Below are positions 51,704 through 62,076 of a stretch of DNA of 64,000 nucleotides, piece after piece (within the stretch, counting starts at the first letter, position 1; each line of letters begins with the position of its first letter). Below the pieces are notes generated by a model. The model worked only from the letters and a program-made list of their open reading frames with translations, made no database searches and was not told where the DNA came from. The stretch spans positions 1,426,001 to 1,490,000 of the forward strand of contig NZ_CP109907.1 in assembly GCF_033097525.1 (NCBI RefSeq), read 5' to 3'. Source of the DNA: Sphingobacterium sp. UGAL515B_05. GTDB taxonomy: Bacteria; Bacteroidota; Bacteroidia; Sphingobacteriales; Sphingobacteriaceae. Made by a program: the position numbers and the translations under genes.

Positions 51704-53305
51704 CTAATCCAATAAAGTCAATCGAACGATATTGCCTAAATTATTTTTTCCATTAAAGGATTGGATACGACCGACAAGGGTAATTGTTTTTTGTCCCAGG
51801 TTATTGGTTCCTTCTAAGGAGTCATGTATCGTACCGACCAGCCTACCTGTGTTGTTAAAATCTTCTACTAAATTTCCCTTCGAATCGATTATCATCAAAC
51901 CCTCGCGGATAATATTATTATACTTGCCAAAGGATCCCGTGACCAGAATGAGACTATTGGACAACTGTACCGCATAACCTGGAAATCCAGATGCAAAACC
52001 TAGGCTTTGGAAATTTGCGTCACTGCTCCCGTCTTCATTGAGCAGCACCATCCCATTGGCAGGTTTTCCATTAAACATGGTAAAACTACCTGTCACTAGG
52101 TATTTTTTTGTCAGCTTAGAATAACTTATATTAGATACAAAACCATTAGCTCCACTACCAACTTGAAAATCTGCATCAAAATTCCCGTCGCTTTTTAATC
52201 GGACAATGTTATTGGCATTTTGTGTATTGTTAAAGCGTGTAAATGCTCCAACTAAGATCAATTTGCCATCGTCTTGCAAAACTGCGTCGGCAATTATACC
52301 GTTAACACCCTCAAAACCTTTATTAGGCAGCGTCGTTTTATTAACAAAATAGCTATCATCCAATGCGCCATCGGCCTGCATGCGGGCCACACCTCCCATT
52401 GGAAAAATATCCATCAAGATATTGTCATAAGTAGATCGAGTATAATAATTGTTGACATACTGGCCAAACTGACCAACCACAGTTACCTTATTATTTTGGT
52501 AAAAAGTTTTTACGATTGGCGATAATGTACCACCATTAAAAATCGGCACGATCAGGTTACTTTTAGCCGGATCAGAAGTTAGGTTAAGGATCGGTGTAGA
52601 TTTCACCTGCAGTGCTCCTGTACTACTGATCGTAGTCATATTTCGCACCAGCTTTATGGTATCGTACTGCGTGATATTGCCTGAGATTAAAATATCCTTA
52701 TTGTTCATTTCAACCATCGATGTGATCGTACCTGTCACACCTTGGCCAAATTGCATCCCACGCACAAACTCACCACTATTGCTGATCCGTGCAATACCTG
52801 TAATTTTGGTCGATGCTGCATTACCATTATAGTCTGTAAAATTGCCGCCGATAAATACCTGATTGGCGGATGTCCTTAAAATCGAATAGATAGGACTATT
52901 CGCTCCTATGCCAGATTGGAAAGTTGGGTCAATAGAAAGCTTACCAACGATAGGCAACATCGGACCGGCAAATATCTGTCCATCAACGACAATTTTGACC
53001 CCACCGGTACTACAATCTTCAGGGACAATACCTGTCAAGGTCGAATCACTTATATTGGTGACTTGTGCCTGCATATTATTGATATAGAATTTCAGTTGAT
53101 CTTTGTATTTCAATAAGCCTCGTATACTGAATACTACTTCTGCTCCGGGTTTTGCTTGGGAAGGAGATGGCGCCACCTCCCCAAAAACAACATCCACCGG
53201 TTCCTTACCTCCTGCATATGGATCTGGCCCGTATTCTAGCTTATTACTGCACGAATACAGACTAAGCATAAAAGTTCCTGCAAGGATATATTTCGTTATG
53301 TTCAT
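51704..53305 (-). CDS. DUF5008/delta-60-repeat beta-propeller lipoprotein
   Basis: This 533-residue lipoprotein (LYSCSNKLEY, Cys19) has an IPT/TIG-like domain (about 40-115: VVFGEVAPSPSQAKPGAEVVFSI..., STLTGIVPEDCSTGGVKIVVDG) and a chain of delta-60-type repeats. The repeats share the pattern 'hydrophobic-GGNFTDYNG/GAFTRFN...I-R-x-DG-x-D-x-x-F', for example GGNFTDYNGNAASTKITGIARI, LVGAFTRFNNTQNANNIVRLKSDGNFDADF and VTGSFTMFNGKPANGMVLLNEDGSSDANF. They are predicted to form a beta-propeller at the surface. It lies 11 bp after the fasciclin gene and 27 bp before the LamG protein gene. The DUF5008 name is recall-level. Confidence 0.68.
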   Translation of the reverse strand: MNITKYILAGTFMLSLYSCSNKLEYGPDPYAGGKEPVDVVFGEVAPSPSQAKPGAEVVFSIRGLLKYKDQLKFYINNMQAQVTNISDSTLTGIVPEDCSTGGVKIVVDGQIFAGPMLPIVGKLSIDPTFQSGIGANSPIYSILRTSANQVFIGGNFTDYNGNAASTKITGIARISNSGEFVRGMQFGQGVTGTITSMVEMNNKDILISGNITQYDTIKLVRNMTTISSTGALQVKSTPILNLTSDPAKSNLIVPIFNGGTLSPIVKTFYQNNKVTVVGQFGQYVNNYYTRSTYDNILMDIFPMGGVARMQADGALDDSYFVNKTTLPNKGFEGVNGIIADAVLQDDGKLILVGAFTRFNNTQNANNIVRLKSDGNFDADFQVGSGANGFVSNISYSKLTKKYLVTGSFTMFNGKPANGMVLLNEDGSSDANFQSLGFASGFPGYAVQLSNSLILVTGSFGKYNNIIREGLMIIDSKGNLVEDFNNTGRLVGTIHDSLEGTNNLGQKTITLVGRIQSFNGKNNLGNIVRLTLLD

Positions 53306-53316
53306 TATTTCAACTA

Positions 53317-54063
53317 TTATTTCGTATTATAATCTATTCCGAGCTCCATAGCTAAATCCGTGAATCGAGTCCCCATAAACCCAAAGATGTGGTTTCTGTA
53401 ATTGAGAACATGCACCCGACCATTAGTTGGCTGAATATTGGAAGACGCCACAAAAGTACTGATCCAACCTTGGGTAGGATTTGTAAAGTCCGGGATATAA
53501 GAAACCATCAATTGTCTCGGTCCGCCGTACTTGATCGTAGCGTCGCCATTTTTCAGGTCATGAAAGACAACACCAACATTGATTGCTTCATCTGCATTAT
53601 AGGTCTGATAGATCTGACCACCAAACGCGTATTTGGCAGTTGTATCCACTTGTCTGAAATCTGTCAAACCATAATCTCCTTTAATAATATATTGACTCAA
53701 CAAACGACGATAAACCTCGGGTTTCACATCTTTAAACGATTTAATCGTATCCCTGCCCAATATATATAGGTTGAAATTCAGATTGAATAGCGCACTTTCA
53801 AACGCCGGATCCGGTGGAGCGAAAAAAGTAATCTTTTCATTTTTCAGGACATCTTCCATGCCCGCGTAACGAATAATCTGAACCAATGTATCAAACGGAT
53901 CCTCAGGGCGCTGGGCTTTGGACTCCAAATACTCCATCATATTACCCTTAAAATGAGGATCATGAACACCGCTATCTTCAAAATAATCTTTGTTGCTACA
54001 AGATGCCAAAACGGTAAGCAATAAGATTACCGCAGCTAGGATATTATTTAATTTCATTTGCAC
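53317..54063 (-). CDS. Fasciclin-domain lipoprotein (module 1)
   Basis: This 248-residue lipoprotein (LASCSNKDY) has a single fasciclin/FAS1-like domain: FDTLVQIIRYAGMEDVL, ITFFAPPDPAFESALFNL, RRLLSQYIIKGDYGLTDF and a terminal NGRVHVLNYRNHIFGF. FAS1 domains mediate adhesion and carbohydrate or protein binding outside the cell. It follows the SusD gene at 54074 with a 10-bp gap, as the other fasciclin gene (59847) follows its own SusD, so SusC-SusD-fasciclin is a repeated module here. It starts within 10 nt of the SusD stop, so translational coupling is likely. Confidence 0.85.
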   Translation of the reverse strand: MQMKLNNILAAVILLLTVLASCSNKDYFEDSGVHDPHFKGNMMEYLESKAQRPEDPFDTLVQIIRYAGMEDVLKNEKITFFAPPDPAFESALFNLNFNLYILGRDTIKSFKDVKPEVYRRLLSQYIIKGDYGLTDFRQVDTTAKYAFGGQIYQTYNADEAINVGVVFHDLKNGDATIKYGGPRQLMVSYIPDFTNPTQGWISTFVASSNIQPTNGRVHVLNYRNHIFGFMGTRFTDLAMELGIDYNTK

Positions 54064-54073
54064 GTTTTCCTTT

Positions 54074-55672
54074 CTATTTCCAGTAGTTATTTAATGTCAT
54101 GTAGGGATTGTTGTTCATCGCTTTTGGATTGATCGGCCAAGTCCAGGCTTCCTGCAGATAGTCGCTATAAGTAACCGGATTAAAACAATATTTAGCATCG
54201 TATAGCTTCCCAGTACGCACTAGGTCATAATAATAATGTCCTTCTCCCATCAGCTCTTTGCATCGCTCCCAGTAAATCGCATCTTTCAGGTTATTATCGT
54301 AATTATTGCTAGCGGGATACAGCCCCGCCTCGGCACGCGCCCGAATCATATTAAGTAAGGTAGTAGCCTTAGTTTCGTCGCCCAAATTAGCGTTAGCCTC
54401 GGCCTGCAATAGAATTGCGTCAGCTAAACGAAGCATAATCTGATAGTTACCTAATGACTGTGCGGTATTGCCCTCACCTAATGCGAGATTAAAAAATTTA
54501 AAAAAAGTAAAAGCACCTGTTCCCGAAAACATAAAATTGTCACCCTTTGGGTCGGTAAACCAATATTTGATCCGTCCATCTTGTTCGCCATCGGGATACA
54601 GCGTGTGCATGTATTCTGGCCGATACGTTAACTCGCTTAAATTAGTCGTTGTCTGATTCAAAATAAAATAAGGCGCATGCAATACATGGGCGAAATAAGT
54701 CTTCCGTGTATTTGAATAGGATTCACCATAATTCACATTATTGGGGATTTCAAATAATCCCTCTTTTGAACGTCCATTAAATACCTCGGCAACCCTATTG
54801 ATCGGTAATAGCTCATAGGCTTTACTTTCTAACACACCATCATTGTAAAGCTCATCACCGAAACGGTCAACAGCCTCATAATATGTTTTTTCATTTGCCT
54901 TATCAAAACCAGCAAGCCACATATTCAGATGCATCATCAAGGCTAGAGCCGAACCTTTCATGGCTCGTACCCCACGATTAGCAGGATCTGCATAAGTCCA
55001 AGGCAGGTCGTCTTTTACTTTCTCCAAGTCTTCCAAACAGGCTTTGGCAACTTGAATATGCTTTGTCCGTGGAAGAGGATCCTGGTTGTAAGCATCGGTA
55101 AAGTAAGGCACATCCCCAAATAGACGCAACATTACGAAATAGGACATACTACGCATAAATACAGCTTCAGCTTGATAAGCCTTCACTTCCGCTTGTGAAA
55201 ATGAAGGATCATTTTCCGCGACTTTTGGCACTAGGGAATATAAAATATTAGCGGACTGAATCACTTTATAAATAGGCGTCCAATCACTGATTTTATCCCA
55301 TTCGACATTGTAAGTCCAGAAACGATCGGCATCTGTTCCAGGTTCCGGACGAACAGTATTCACCAAGGTTCGAATATCACCCCGCGATATATAAGTTATA
55401 TCAAGTCGATTAGGAAAGGTTGCCGTACGCAAAACAGGTGCGTTGCGGAAATCACCGACCAACAGAATAGGACGGTCGATACCTACCCCGACGCGAAAGA
55501 GACGATATATTTCTCGTGTAAATGTTTCCGCATCGTTTTTATCACGCCAGAAATTATTACCCGAAAGACTATCGGTCGGTTCCACATTTAAAAATTTCTT
55601 ACATGAAGATATTCCTATGATTAATGCAACTGCACAAATCAGTTGTAAGAGGTTATTCTTTTTCATTTTCAT
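54074..55672 (-). CDS. SusD/RagB-family nutrient-binding lipoprotein (M60 locus, module 1)
   Basis: This 532-residue SusD-like lipoprotein (GISSCKKFLNVEPTDS) has the usual AEAVFMRSMSYFVMLRLFGDVPYF helix (about 169-192), LRLADAILLQAEANANLGDETKATTLLNMIRARA and the terminal block KDAIYWERCKELMGEGHYYYDLVRTGKLY...WTWPINPKAMNNNPYMTLNNYW. It lies 6 bp after its SusC partner and is followed by fasciclin, DUF5008, LamG, M60 and NHL genes. Length and motifs are typical of the family. Confidence 0.92.
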   Translation of the reverse strand: MKMKKNNLLQLICAVALIIGISSCKKFLNVEPTDSLSGNNFWRDKNDAETFTREIYRLFRVGVGIDRPILLVGDFRNAPVLRTATFPNRLDITYISRGDIRTLVNTVRPEPGTDADRFWTYNVEWDKISDWTPIYKVIQSANILYSLVPKVAENDPSFSQAEVKAYQAEAVFMRSMSYFVMLRLFGDVPYFTDAYNQDPLPRTKHIQVAKACLEDLEKVKDDLPWTYADPANRGVRAMKGSALALMMHLNMWLAGFDKANEKTYYEAVDRFGDELYNDGVLESKAYELLPINRVAEVFNGRSKEGLFEIPNNVNYGESYSNTRKTYFAHVLHAPYFILNQTTTNLSELTYRPEYMHTLYPDGEQDGRIKYWFTDPKGDNFMFSGTGAFTFFKFFNLALGEGNTAQSLGNYQIMLRLADAILLQAEANANLGDETKATTLLNMIRARAEAGLYPASNNYDNNLKDAIYWERCKELMGEGHYYYDLVRTGKLYDAKYCFNPVTYSDYLQEAWTWPINPKAMNNNPYMTLNNYWK

Positions 55673-55678
55673 CTTCGA

Positions 55679-58600
55679 TTAGAATTGAACATTTAGACCA
55701 ACAGTGTACGTTTTTGGTGTTGGATAGCCATCTGATCGGCCGTATCCCATCGCGGTTACACCCTCTGGGTTGGGGCCCGTGTATTTAGAAAAGGTGTACA
55801 CATTATTGGCAGTACCATAGACACGTAAGGAAGTAATCTTATATTTCGATGTCCATTGTCGGGGGAAATTATAAGCTAATGTAATGCTATTGATTTTCCA
55901 ATAAGATCCATCTTCCAAAAATAAGGTCTGATTTGGACGGAAAGGTTTTACACCGCCATTTCGTGAATAATCAAATGGATTAGGCAAAAATGCATTGTCG
56001 CCATAATTTGTCCAAAAATCATAACCATCCATCGGTAAGAGTGCTGAATTTTTTTGTCCACGTGTATCACCAAACAAGGGGTTACCGTAAGAATTCATCT
56101 GACCCGCCATAGCCGCATTGATCACATCACGCTTTAAGGTATAGGATGTATTAACATTTAAACTAATGTTTTTATATTGGATAAAAGTCGACAAGCCTCC
56201 CGTCACTTTTGGCTGCGCATTTCCAACAATCACCCGGTCACGATCATCGAGTATGTAATCACCATTTAAATCTGTCCAGTACGGATCACCCGCCTGAAAA
56301 TAATACGTTTTTCCATCACGGATCGTTTTGTAGGTTTCACCGGTTTCAGGATTAATTGGAACGGACTCATTGGTTGGGAATACCCCACGATAATCGTACA
56401 ACAAATAGGACATGCTATTGCGGCCGAGGCGATAATAAGTATCGAAACCATTCCCACTATTATCTCGGACAATATATTGTCTTGCATTATCCGGAAGACG
56501 TGTTAGAATATCATTATTAATAGCACCGTTCAACGAAATATTCCAATTGACTGGGCTATTTTGTGGAAGCGGTCTAAACATGAAAGTAAATTCATAACCA
56601 TAGTTCACCATACTCACATCATTCCCTTTCAGCATACTATAACCATTGTGATCCGCTAGGTTGCGTTCCCATAGCATATTATCCACTTGCTTGTAATAAA
56701 ACTCCTGAATTGTGGTAATCCTATTGTTTAAAATACCCGCCTCCACGGCCAAACTGGTGGACGTGGTAGTTGAAGGGATCAACTTACTATTCGGCATTTG
56801 TTTCCAATCAAATCCAATGGTTGGGTTATTATTAAATTCCCCTGTAAAAATATATTTACCATTGGCATCAAATACAGTTCCTGTAGGTACAATATTTTTA
56901 CCCCAACCGGCACGGAGGGACAGGTAATCCAACCAATTTTCTGCAGCATCTTTCAAAAAGCTTTCTTTTTGCATATTCCATCTTGCAGAAATCGATGGAT
57001 TTTTTTGCCATGGAACATCTGGGCCAACACTTGAGGATTTATCAAAACGATAGGTAAAATCCACAATATATTTCGACATATAATTATAGCTTAACGCTCC
57101 GGCAAATCCCGCAGAACGCACATCCGACGCATTATTTAAAACGCCACCTTTTGATGAACCATAACCTAAGGGGCCTTCCAGCTGATCATTACCAAAACCT
57201 GTTTTTTCCTGCGCTTTCGCTTTCAAATTCATGAGGTTTAACTCATTAAACACATAAGTAGTTAGAATATGCTTATCCTCAGGTCCCCAAGATTTAATGT
57301 AAGTCAGCTGCGCCATATTATAGATGGTATTCCGCTGCGAGTCGTAATTATATAATTTGGAAATATTATTGTTCGAAATACCCGGCGAAAAATTATCCGT
57401 ACGATCACTGATGTAATTGTAACTAAAGTTATTTTTTGCACGCAATCCTGGGATAAGTTCATATTCCAATTCGACATTGGATTTGATATCTGTCATTCGG
57501 TTATCGTTGCGTCCCAAGATACTCGCGGCCACCGTTGGATCAACAAAAGGTGAATTTGGGGCTGGAAGCAATGACGATGCCGACGCCGAATTAGCTACCC
57601 CACCCTGACTAACGGCAGTTCCCGTACCCGTCTGTTGACGACCAATATTTCCGGCCATATTCACAAACATGCGAAAACGGTCAGTTGGTCGGTACTCCGA
57701 GTTCATCGTCAAGGTATAACGGTCGAAACCAGTATTTTGCACAATACCTTTTTGTGTAAAGTACTGGCCATTAATCTTATAATTGAATGTCGCATCTCCT
57801 CCGGAAGCATTTACGTTGTGCGACTGACTATACGTCGGTCGGTAAAATACATCTTGCCAATTCGTCGAATTATTAAAATATGGATTGAGACTATCCGAAA
57901 GTATTTGATTGTCAAAAATAAGATCCCGACCGTGATAATAACCTCCCGAATACCCCAATATTTGATTGATCCGCGAGAGACGTTCGTTTTTTCCGCCCAA
58001 AACATTGCGTAATTTAGGTGGCAGATTAAAAAATTGATTGGTCGAATACTGAATAATCGGCACCTTGGAAAGCCCTCTTTTTGTGGTGATCCGGATGACC
58101 CCATATGCTCCCCTAGAACCGTATAATGCGGTAGCTGCAGCATCTTTCAAGACGTCAACAGATTGTATATCCTCTGGAGGGATTAATGAAATCGGACTAA
58201 TACCCGCACCGGCGCTATTAAATCCATATTGAAAGTCTGTATTGTCATCAACTGGCACACCATCCACAATATATAATGGTGAGGTTGGTGTCAAAAAAGC
58301 GTCTTGCCCTGATCCGCTAACTGAAATATTGGATAAACCACGTACTAAGACCGATGCTCTCACCCCAGGTTGACCGCTATTTACCTGGACGTTCATCCCC
58401 GCTACTTTTCCTTGCAACAATTCAGTCACATTGGAAACAGGATTGTCTTGTAATTGTTTACCGTCGATGGTCATCGATGAACCTGTCAAGGTCTCGCGTC
58501 TACGCGTCATAAATCCCTGAACGACGACTTCCTTCAACATGTTTTCATCTCTGGTCATGTAAATAGTAAAGATGAACGCTTTTCGATCTACCAATGATTG

Positions 58601-58858
58601 TGTTGTAGTCTTATAGCCTGTACTTGTAAAAATTAGGATATCATCTTTCGGAGCCGTCACCTTAAAAGATCCTCTTTTGTCTGACGACCCCAGTGCTTTA
58701 TTCAATTTGGTGGACCTAATCGTTACATCAGAAACACCACTTCGTGTGGTCTGATCTTGCACGAAACCTGCTACATTCACCGTTTCTTGCGCCGTGACAA
58801 GCCTAACGATCAATAGTAAACAAGCAATTAGTATATATCTTCTCATTTGGTTTTTCAT
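55679..58858 (-). CDS. SusC/RagA-family TonB-linked outer-membrane transporter (M60 locus, module 1)
   Basis: This 1059-residue transporter has a signal of about 24 residues, a CarboxypepD-like domain (VAGFVQDQTTRSGVSDVTIRS...), the plug entry LKEVVVQGFMTRRRETLTGSSMTIDG, the signature ATALYGSRGAYGVIRITTKRG and a barrel ending YTVGLNVQF. It starts 2 bp after the DUF5007 gene stop and is followed by its SusD after 6 bp. The plug entry lacks the usual GYG and reads VQGFMTRRR, a common variant in fasciclin-associated SusC proteins. Uptake of a glycopeptide or glycan is inferred from context. Confidence 0.92.
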   Translation of the reverse strand: MKNQMRRYILIACLLLIVRLVTAQETVNVAGFVQDQTTRSGVSDVTIRSTKLNKALGSSDKRGSFKVTAPKDDILIFTSTGYKTTTQSLVDRKAFIFTIYMTRDENMLKEVVVQGFMTRRRETLTGSSMTIDGKQLQDNPVSNVTELLQGKVAGMNVQVNSGQPGVRASVLVRGLSNISVSGSGQDAFLTPTSPLYIVDGVPVDDNTDFQYGFNSAGAGISPISLIPPEDIQSVDVLKDAAATALYGSRGAYGVIRITTKRGLSKVPIIQYSTNQFFNLPPKLRNVLGGKNERLSRINQILGYSGGYYHGRDLIFDNQILSDSLNPYFNNSTNWQDVFYRPTYSQSHNVNASGGDATFNYKINGQYFTQKGIVQNTGFDRYTLTMNSEYRPTDRFRMFVNMAGNIGRQQTGTGTAVSQGGVANSASASSLLPAPNSPFVDPTVAASILGRNDNRMTDIKSNVELEYELIPGLRAKNNFSYNYISDRTDNFSPGISNNNISKLYNYDSQRNTIYNMAQLTYIKSWGPEDKHILTTYVFNELNLMNLKAKAQEKTGFGNDQLEGPLGYGSSKGGVLNNASDVRSAGFAGALSYNYMSKYIVDFTYRFDKSSSVGPDVPWQKNPSISARWNMQKESFLKDAAENWLDYLSLRAGWGKNIVPTGTVFDANGKYIFTGEFNNNPTIGFDWKQMPNSKLIPSTTTSTSLAVEAGILNNRITTIQEFYYKQVDNMLWERNLADHNGYSMLKGNDVSMVNYGYEFTFMFRPLPQNSPVNWNISLNGAINNDILTRLPDNARQYIVRDNSGNGFDTYYRLGRNSMSYLLYDYRGVFPTNESVPINPETGETYKTIRDGKTYYFQAGDPYWTDLNGDYILDDRDRVIVGNAQPKVTGGLSTFIQYKNISLNVNTSYTLKRDVINAAMAGQMNSYGNPLFGDTRGQKNSALLPMDGYDFWTNYGDNAFLPNPFDYSRNGGVKPFRPNQTLFLEDGSYWKINSITLAYNFPRQWTSKYKITSLRVYGTANNVYTFSKYTGPNPEGVTAMGYGRSDGYPTPKTYTVGLNVQF

Positions 58859-58860
58859 GG

Positions 58861-59844
58861 TTAATCGTTGTCAAATAAAGGAGCCTCATCCGGGAAGAAA
58901 AATATAATCTCCCAATCCCCTTTTTCATAAATATTGAAATCGAATCGTACTCCTGAAAATTCTCGAATTCCGCCGAATGCAATCCTTGTAAAAGTAAAGG
59001 ACGTCGAAGCTCGCCCACCTGAAGTCCATTCTGTGGCTAATGTAGGAACCAACGGAATAGGATAAGCGACATCATAACGTACCGAAGTAGAATCTTTATC
59101 AAACGTTTTATTGAAACCATGCACCAACTTATCCCAATTTGTATTATTAAATCTTGACAATTTTATGGGTTGCAAGTCAGGTCCAAGGAATTTAAAACTT
59201 AGCGAACTTCCTTCGCCTTTCTTATAGAACCATATTTGGGGCTGCACCAGGGTTCGGGTAGAATCTCCCAACAAATTCATTGTTATTGTTGGGCGTAAAA
59301 TCCCCCTCTCAACAAAAGGAGCGTAAGGTTGTTCTTTCAATGGCGTCAACAACATATTCTTAAAGAATCTACGACCGCCATTACTGCTGACTTCTACATC
59401 AAAATAATAACCGGAATCTGGATATGATTTCAACACAGTAGAATTACTTGTACCGTGCATTGTTAAATTTCCCGAATGCTGCGCGATCTCCCAAAGGGGC
59501 CTCATTACAGTATCCCTTTTTGCCTGTATTTCTGCTAAAGATTTTTCAGTCCCCGTATAAGGTTGCTTCCAGATGGATACCGGAAACAATTTTAGCAGCT
59601 CCGGTGCTTCCTTTCCTTCAAAGGTTCGGACGGCAGAAATTCGAAAACTCAAGGGTAAGGTGGATTCACCAGCATTAAAAATATCCTGAAATTGAGTTGT
59701 TTGCCCTAAAATTGGTTTAAATTCCGTCTGTGTAAAGTTCATATCCAAACTAAACGCATCTAAATCGGAGGGAAAGTTTTTCTTACAGCCAGATAAAAGA
59801 AATATGGCTACAAGGAACATTAATTGAATATATTTTCGATTCAT
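58861..59844 (-). CDS. DUF5007-like lipoprotein
   Basis: This 327-residue lipoprotein (LLSGCKKNFPSDLDAFSLDMNFTQTEF, Cys21) matches the DUF5007 proteins encoded in Bacteroidota SusCD loci with fasciclin genes. It is predicted to be mostly beta structure, with an internal region FRISAVRTFEGKEAPELLKLFPVSIWKQPYTG and a C-terminal GGIREFSGVRFDFNIYEKGDWEIIFFFPDEAP. I see no catalytic motif. It sits between two transporter modules with 2-bp gaps on both sides, so it is cotranscribed. A surface-binding role is inferred. The start is the ATG at 59844. Confidence 0.72.
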   Translation of the reverse strand: MNRKYIQLMFLVAIFLLSGCKKNFPSDLDAFSLDMNFTQTEFKPILGQTTQFQDIFNAGESTLPLSFRISAVRTFEGKEAPELLKLFPVSIWKQPYTGTEKSLAEIQAKRDTVMRPLWEIAQHSGNLTMHGTSNSTVLKSYPDSGYYFDVEVSSNGGRRFFKNMLLTPLKEQPYAPFVERGILRPTITMNLLGDSTRTLVQPQIWFYKKGEGSSLSFKFLGPDLQPIKLSRFNNTNWDKLVHGFNKTFDKDSTSVRYDVAYPIPLVPTLATEWTSGGRASTSFTFTRIAFGGIREFSGVRFDFNIYEKGDWEIIFFFPDEAPLFDND

Positions 59845-59846
59845 AA

Positions 59847-60515
59847 TTACAGGTTAAAGCGGTTTAAGAATTCACCAAATCCGAACTCATGACCATTGGC
59901 CAAGATATGAACGACACCATTTTGCGTCTTAATATTAACAGCTTGTGTAGCGGAGCGTGTCCAATATTGGGTAAAATTGGATCCCTTTGTATCACTATAG
60001 AATACGGTGACCAATCCACCATCCACCAATCCAGATGCTTCTTGTTTCACGCGCTGTGCGTGCATAGGTTGATCATGTGTCAAAGTATGCACAAATAAAC
60101 CATCAACATAGAGCATGGAATCCGTTGTTACAATTCCCTTCACGATATACTTGCTCAATAGGATATCCAACTGATCCTTATCTAGATCTTTAATATACAA
60201 GGGCGCTTTCTTCTGATTCTTTCTGATCAAATTGAAATTGTTGATTGCAGACTGAAATGACGCATTGGTTGGTGCAAAGACAGTTAAGCTCTCTGAAGCA
60301 AGCTGATTTTTGAGTTCGGGAAAAAAGGCCAATGCATGCATCAAGGAATCATAGACCTCAGGTTTGGATTCGAAATATGCTATCGTATTTCCGGAGAATA
60401 GATTTTCTTGATTTTGAAAATCATAATAACCTTCTGTTTTATTGCAACTTGTTAGTATAAAACCAAACAATAAACCGAATATTCCGACACCACAATATTT
60501 TCTTATAGTTTTCAT
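59847..60515 (-). CDS. Fasciclin-domain lipoprotein (module 2)
   Basis: This 222-residue lipoprotein (ILTSCNKTEGYYDFQN) has one fasciclin-like domain with GNTIAYFESKPEVYDSL, LTVFAPTNASFQSAINNFN, LDILLSKYIVKGIVTTD and a terminal NGVVHILANGHEFGFGEF. It is the functional counterpart of the fasciclin protein at 53317 and follows its SusD gene by a single base. The pair supports a repeated SusC-SusD-fasciclin unit. The domain call is sound and the binding partner is unknown. Confidence 0.85.
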   Translation of the reverse strand: MKTIRKYCGVGIFGLLFGFILTSCNKTEGYYDFQNQENLFSGNTIAYFESKPEVYDSLMHALAFFPELKNQLASESLTVFAPTNASFQSAINNFNLIRKNQKKAPLYIKDLDKDQLDILLSKYIVKGIVTTDSMLYVDGLFVHTLTHDQPMHAQRVKQEASGLVDGGLVTVFYSDTKGSNFTQYWTRSATQAVNIKTQNGVVHILANGHEFGFGEFLNRFNL

Positions 60516-60516
60516 A

Positions 60517-62067
60517 TTATTTCCAAAATGAATTTTGATTTAATTGGCTATTATTATTCAGTACATCTTGTGCAATGGGCCAGAATATGCCCTTTCCATC
60601 AATAAGTTTATTAAATTCAGGATCATTCCGCTTTAATTTCTTGTAGCGAACTAAATCATACCAACGCCAGCCTTCCCCCAAAAGCTCTCTTCTGCGCTCG
60701 GCGAATATTTCATCCAACAGATCGGCGTCACTAGGGGAATCATTTAGCCCTCTACTTTTGCGGACTTGGTCCAACAACCCTTTGGCCAAATCCTGCTGTC
60801 CCAATACAACGAGTGCTTCTGCACGGAGTAACGCGATTTCTTCCAAACGTGAAAAGACTATGGCTGAGCTAAATAATGGCAAAGAGCCATCTGCACCCGA
60901 AACACCCTCCCGGATCACTTTAATTTTGCTGAAGATGGGGTATTGACCACCAATATTAGAGAAATAGGTAGAAGCGATCGTGCCATCCTTGGCGATATTA
61001 TACCGGACATCGTTGTCTTCTGTAAAAACCTGGATAATATGGTCATTTGGAATATAGATATCTGGGGTCGCTTTCGACACCAACGGGCTTGCTAATGTTA
61101 ATTGCTCCAAATGTCCTTCATACGACGCTTCTCCCTCGGCCCATTTAAATGGAAATGCAACCAACTGTGAATTGGATGAATTATAGAAAAAACCATTTGC
61201 GGTGGTAATGTTGGAGGACAAGTTGAATGACGCCCCAGATTTACTTGCATTAGTAAGGACATAATCTGCATATACTGATGCTCCCAAATAATTACCTGAC
61301 CAAGCGGCAATATGTGCCAGGATTGTATTTGCCGACAAACGATTAAAAAGTACACCGTTCCATCGATCGCGATTGGAACCATGGTAATTTAATGTAGGAT
61401 ATACTGGATCTGTCTCACTCCCATAAATAAAAGGCAACTCATCTTTGATGGATTTGATCTGATTTTCGGCATAGGCCAAAACCTCCTTTTCTGGGGAAGC
61501 TTTAATATTGGGAAAATTGCCTTCATAAGACTTATCCCAAATAGGTACATCACCCCAGGTACGGGCCAAAAGATAATAGCAAAACCCTTTGATAACTCGC
61601 ATTTGAGCGATATCGATCTTATTGTTCAGCGCAGTATATTGCGCATCTAGGGGAACAATTCTGCCGGAATTTTCGATAAACAGATTGGCCGCATTGATCA
61701 CCGCATAGAATTTACGCCAGTTGCTCAATTTTTGTACTAGGGGATAAGATGAATTTAGTTCACCAGCTATAATAACATCCAAGTCTCTTTTATTAACCGC
61801 CGAAAAATCCCCGGATCTTAACTCGCCGTACATCCAATAGCCATTATCTTGTGCCAAAGCGGTACGTAACAAACCATAAACTCCCATCAGTGAGCTTCGT
61901 GCATCGTTAATATCTTTCCACTTGTTCTCTTCGTTGACAATATGTCTGGCGTCAACGTCCAGCATGCTGCTACAACCAGATAACAATGGGCTCGCCGCAG
62001 CAAAAGCAATCAGTAGCAGGCTCAATTTGCTACATTTCCGCACGTTTCGTTGTGTTGTTTTCATCAT
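60517..62067 (-). CDS. SusD/RagB-family nutrient-binding lipoprotein (M60 locus, module 2)
   Basis: This 516-residue SusD-like lipoprotein (LLSGCSSMLDVDARHIV) has the helix AQMRVIKGFCYYLLARTWGDVPIWD, LEEIALLRAEALVVLGQQDLAKGLLDQVRKSRGL and the terminal block EIFAERRRELLGEGWRWYDLVRYKKL...GIFWPIAQDVLNNNSQLNQNSFW. It lies 9 bp after its SusC partner and 1 bp before the fasciclin gene. Length and motifs are normal. Confidence 0.92.
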   Translation of the reverse strand: MMKTTQRNVRKCSKLSLLLIAFAAASPLLSGCSSMLDVDARHIVNEENKWKDINDARSSLMGVYGLLRTALAQDNGYWMYGELRSGDFSAVNKRDLDVIIAGELNSSYPLVQKLSNWRKFYAVINAANLFIENSGRIVPLDAQYTALNNKIDIAQMRVIKGFCYYLLARTWGDVPIWDKSYEGNFPNIKASPEKEVLAYAENQIKSIKDELPFIYGSETDPVYPTLNYHGSNRDRWNGVLFNRLSANTILAHIAAWSGNYLGASVYADYVLTNASKSGASFNLSSNITTANGFFYNSSNSQLVAFPFKWAEGEASYEGHLEQLTLASPLVSKATPDIYIPNDHIIQVFTEDNDVRYNIAKDGTIASTYFSNIGGQYPIFSKIKVIREGVSGADGSLPLFSSAIVFSRLEEIALLRAEALVVLGQQDLAKGLLDQVRKSRGLNDSPSDADLLDEIFAERRRELLGEGWRWYDLVRYKKLKRNDPEFNKLIDGKGIFWPIAQDVLNNNSQLNQNSFWK

Positions 62068-62076
62068 TAACTCTCC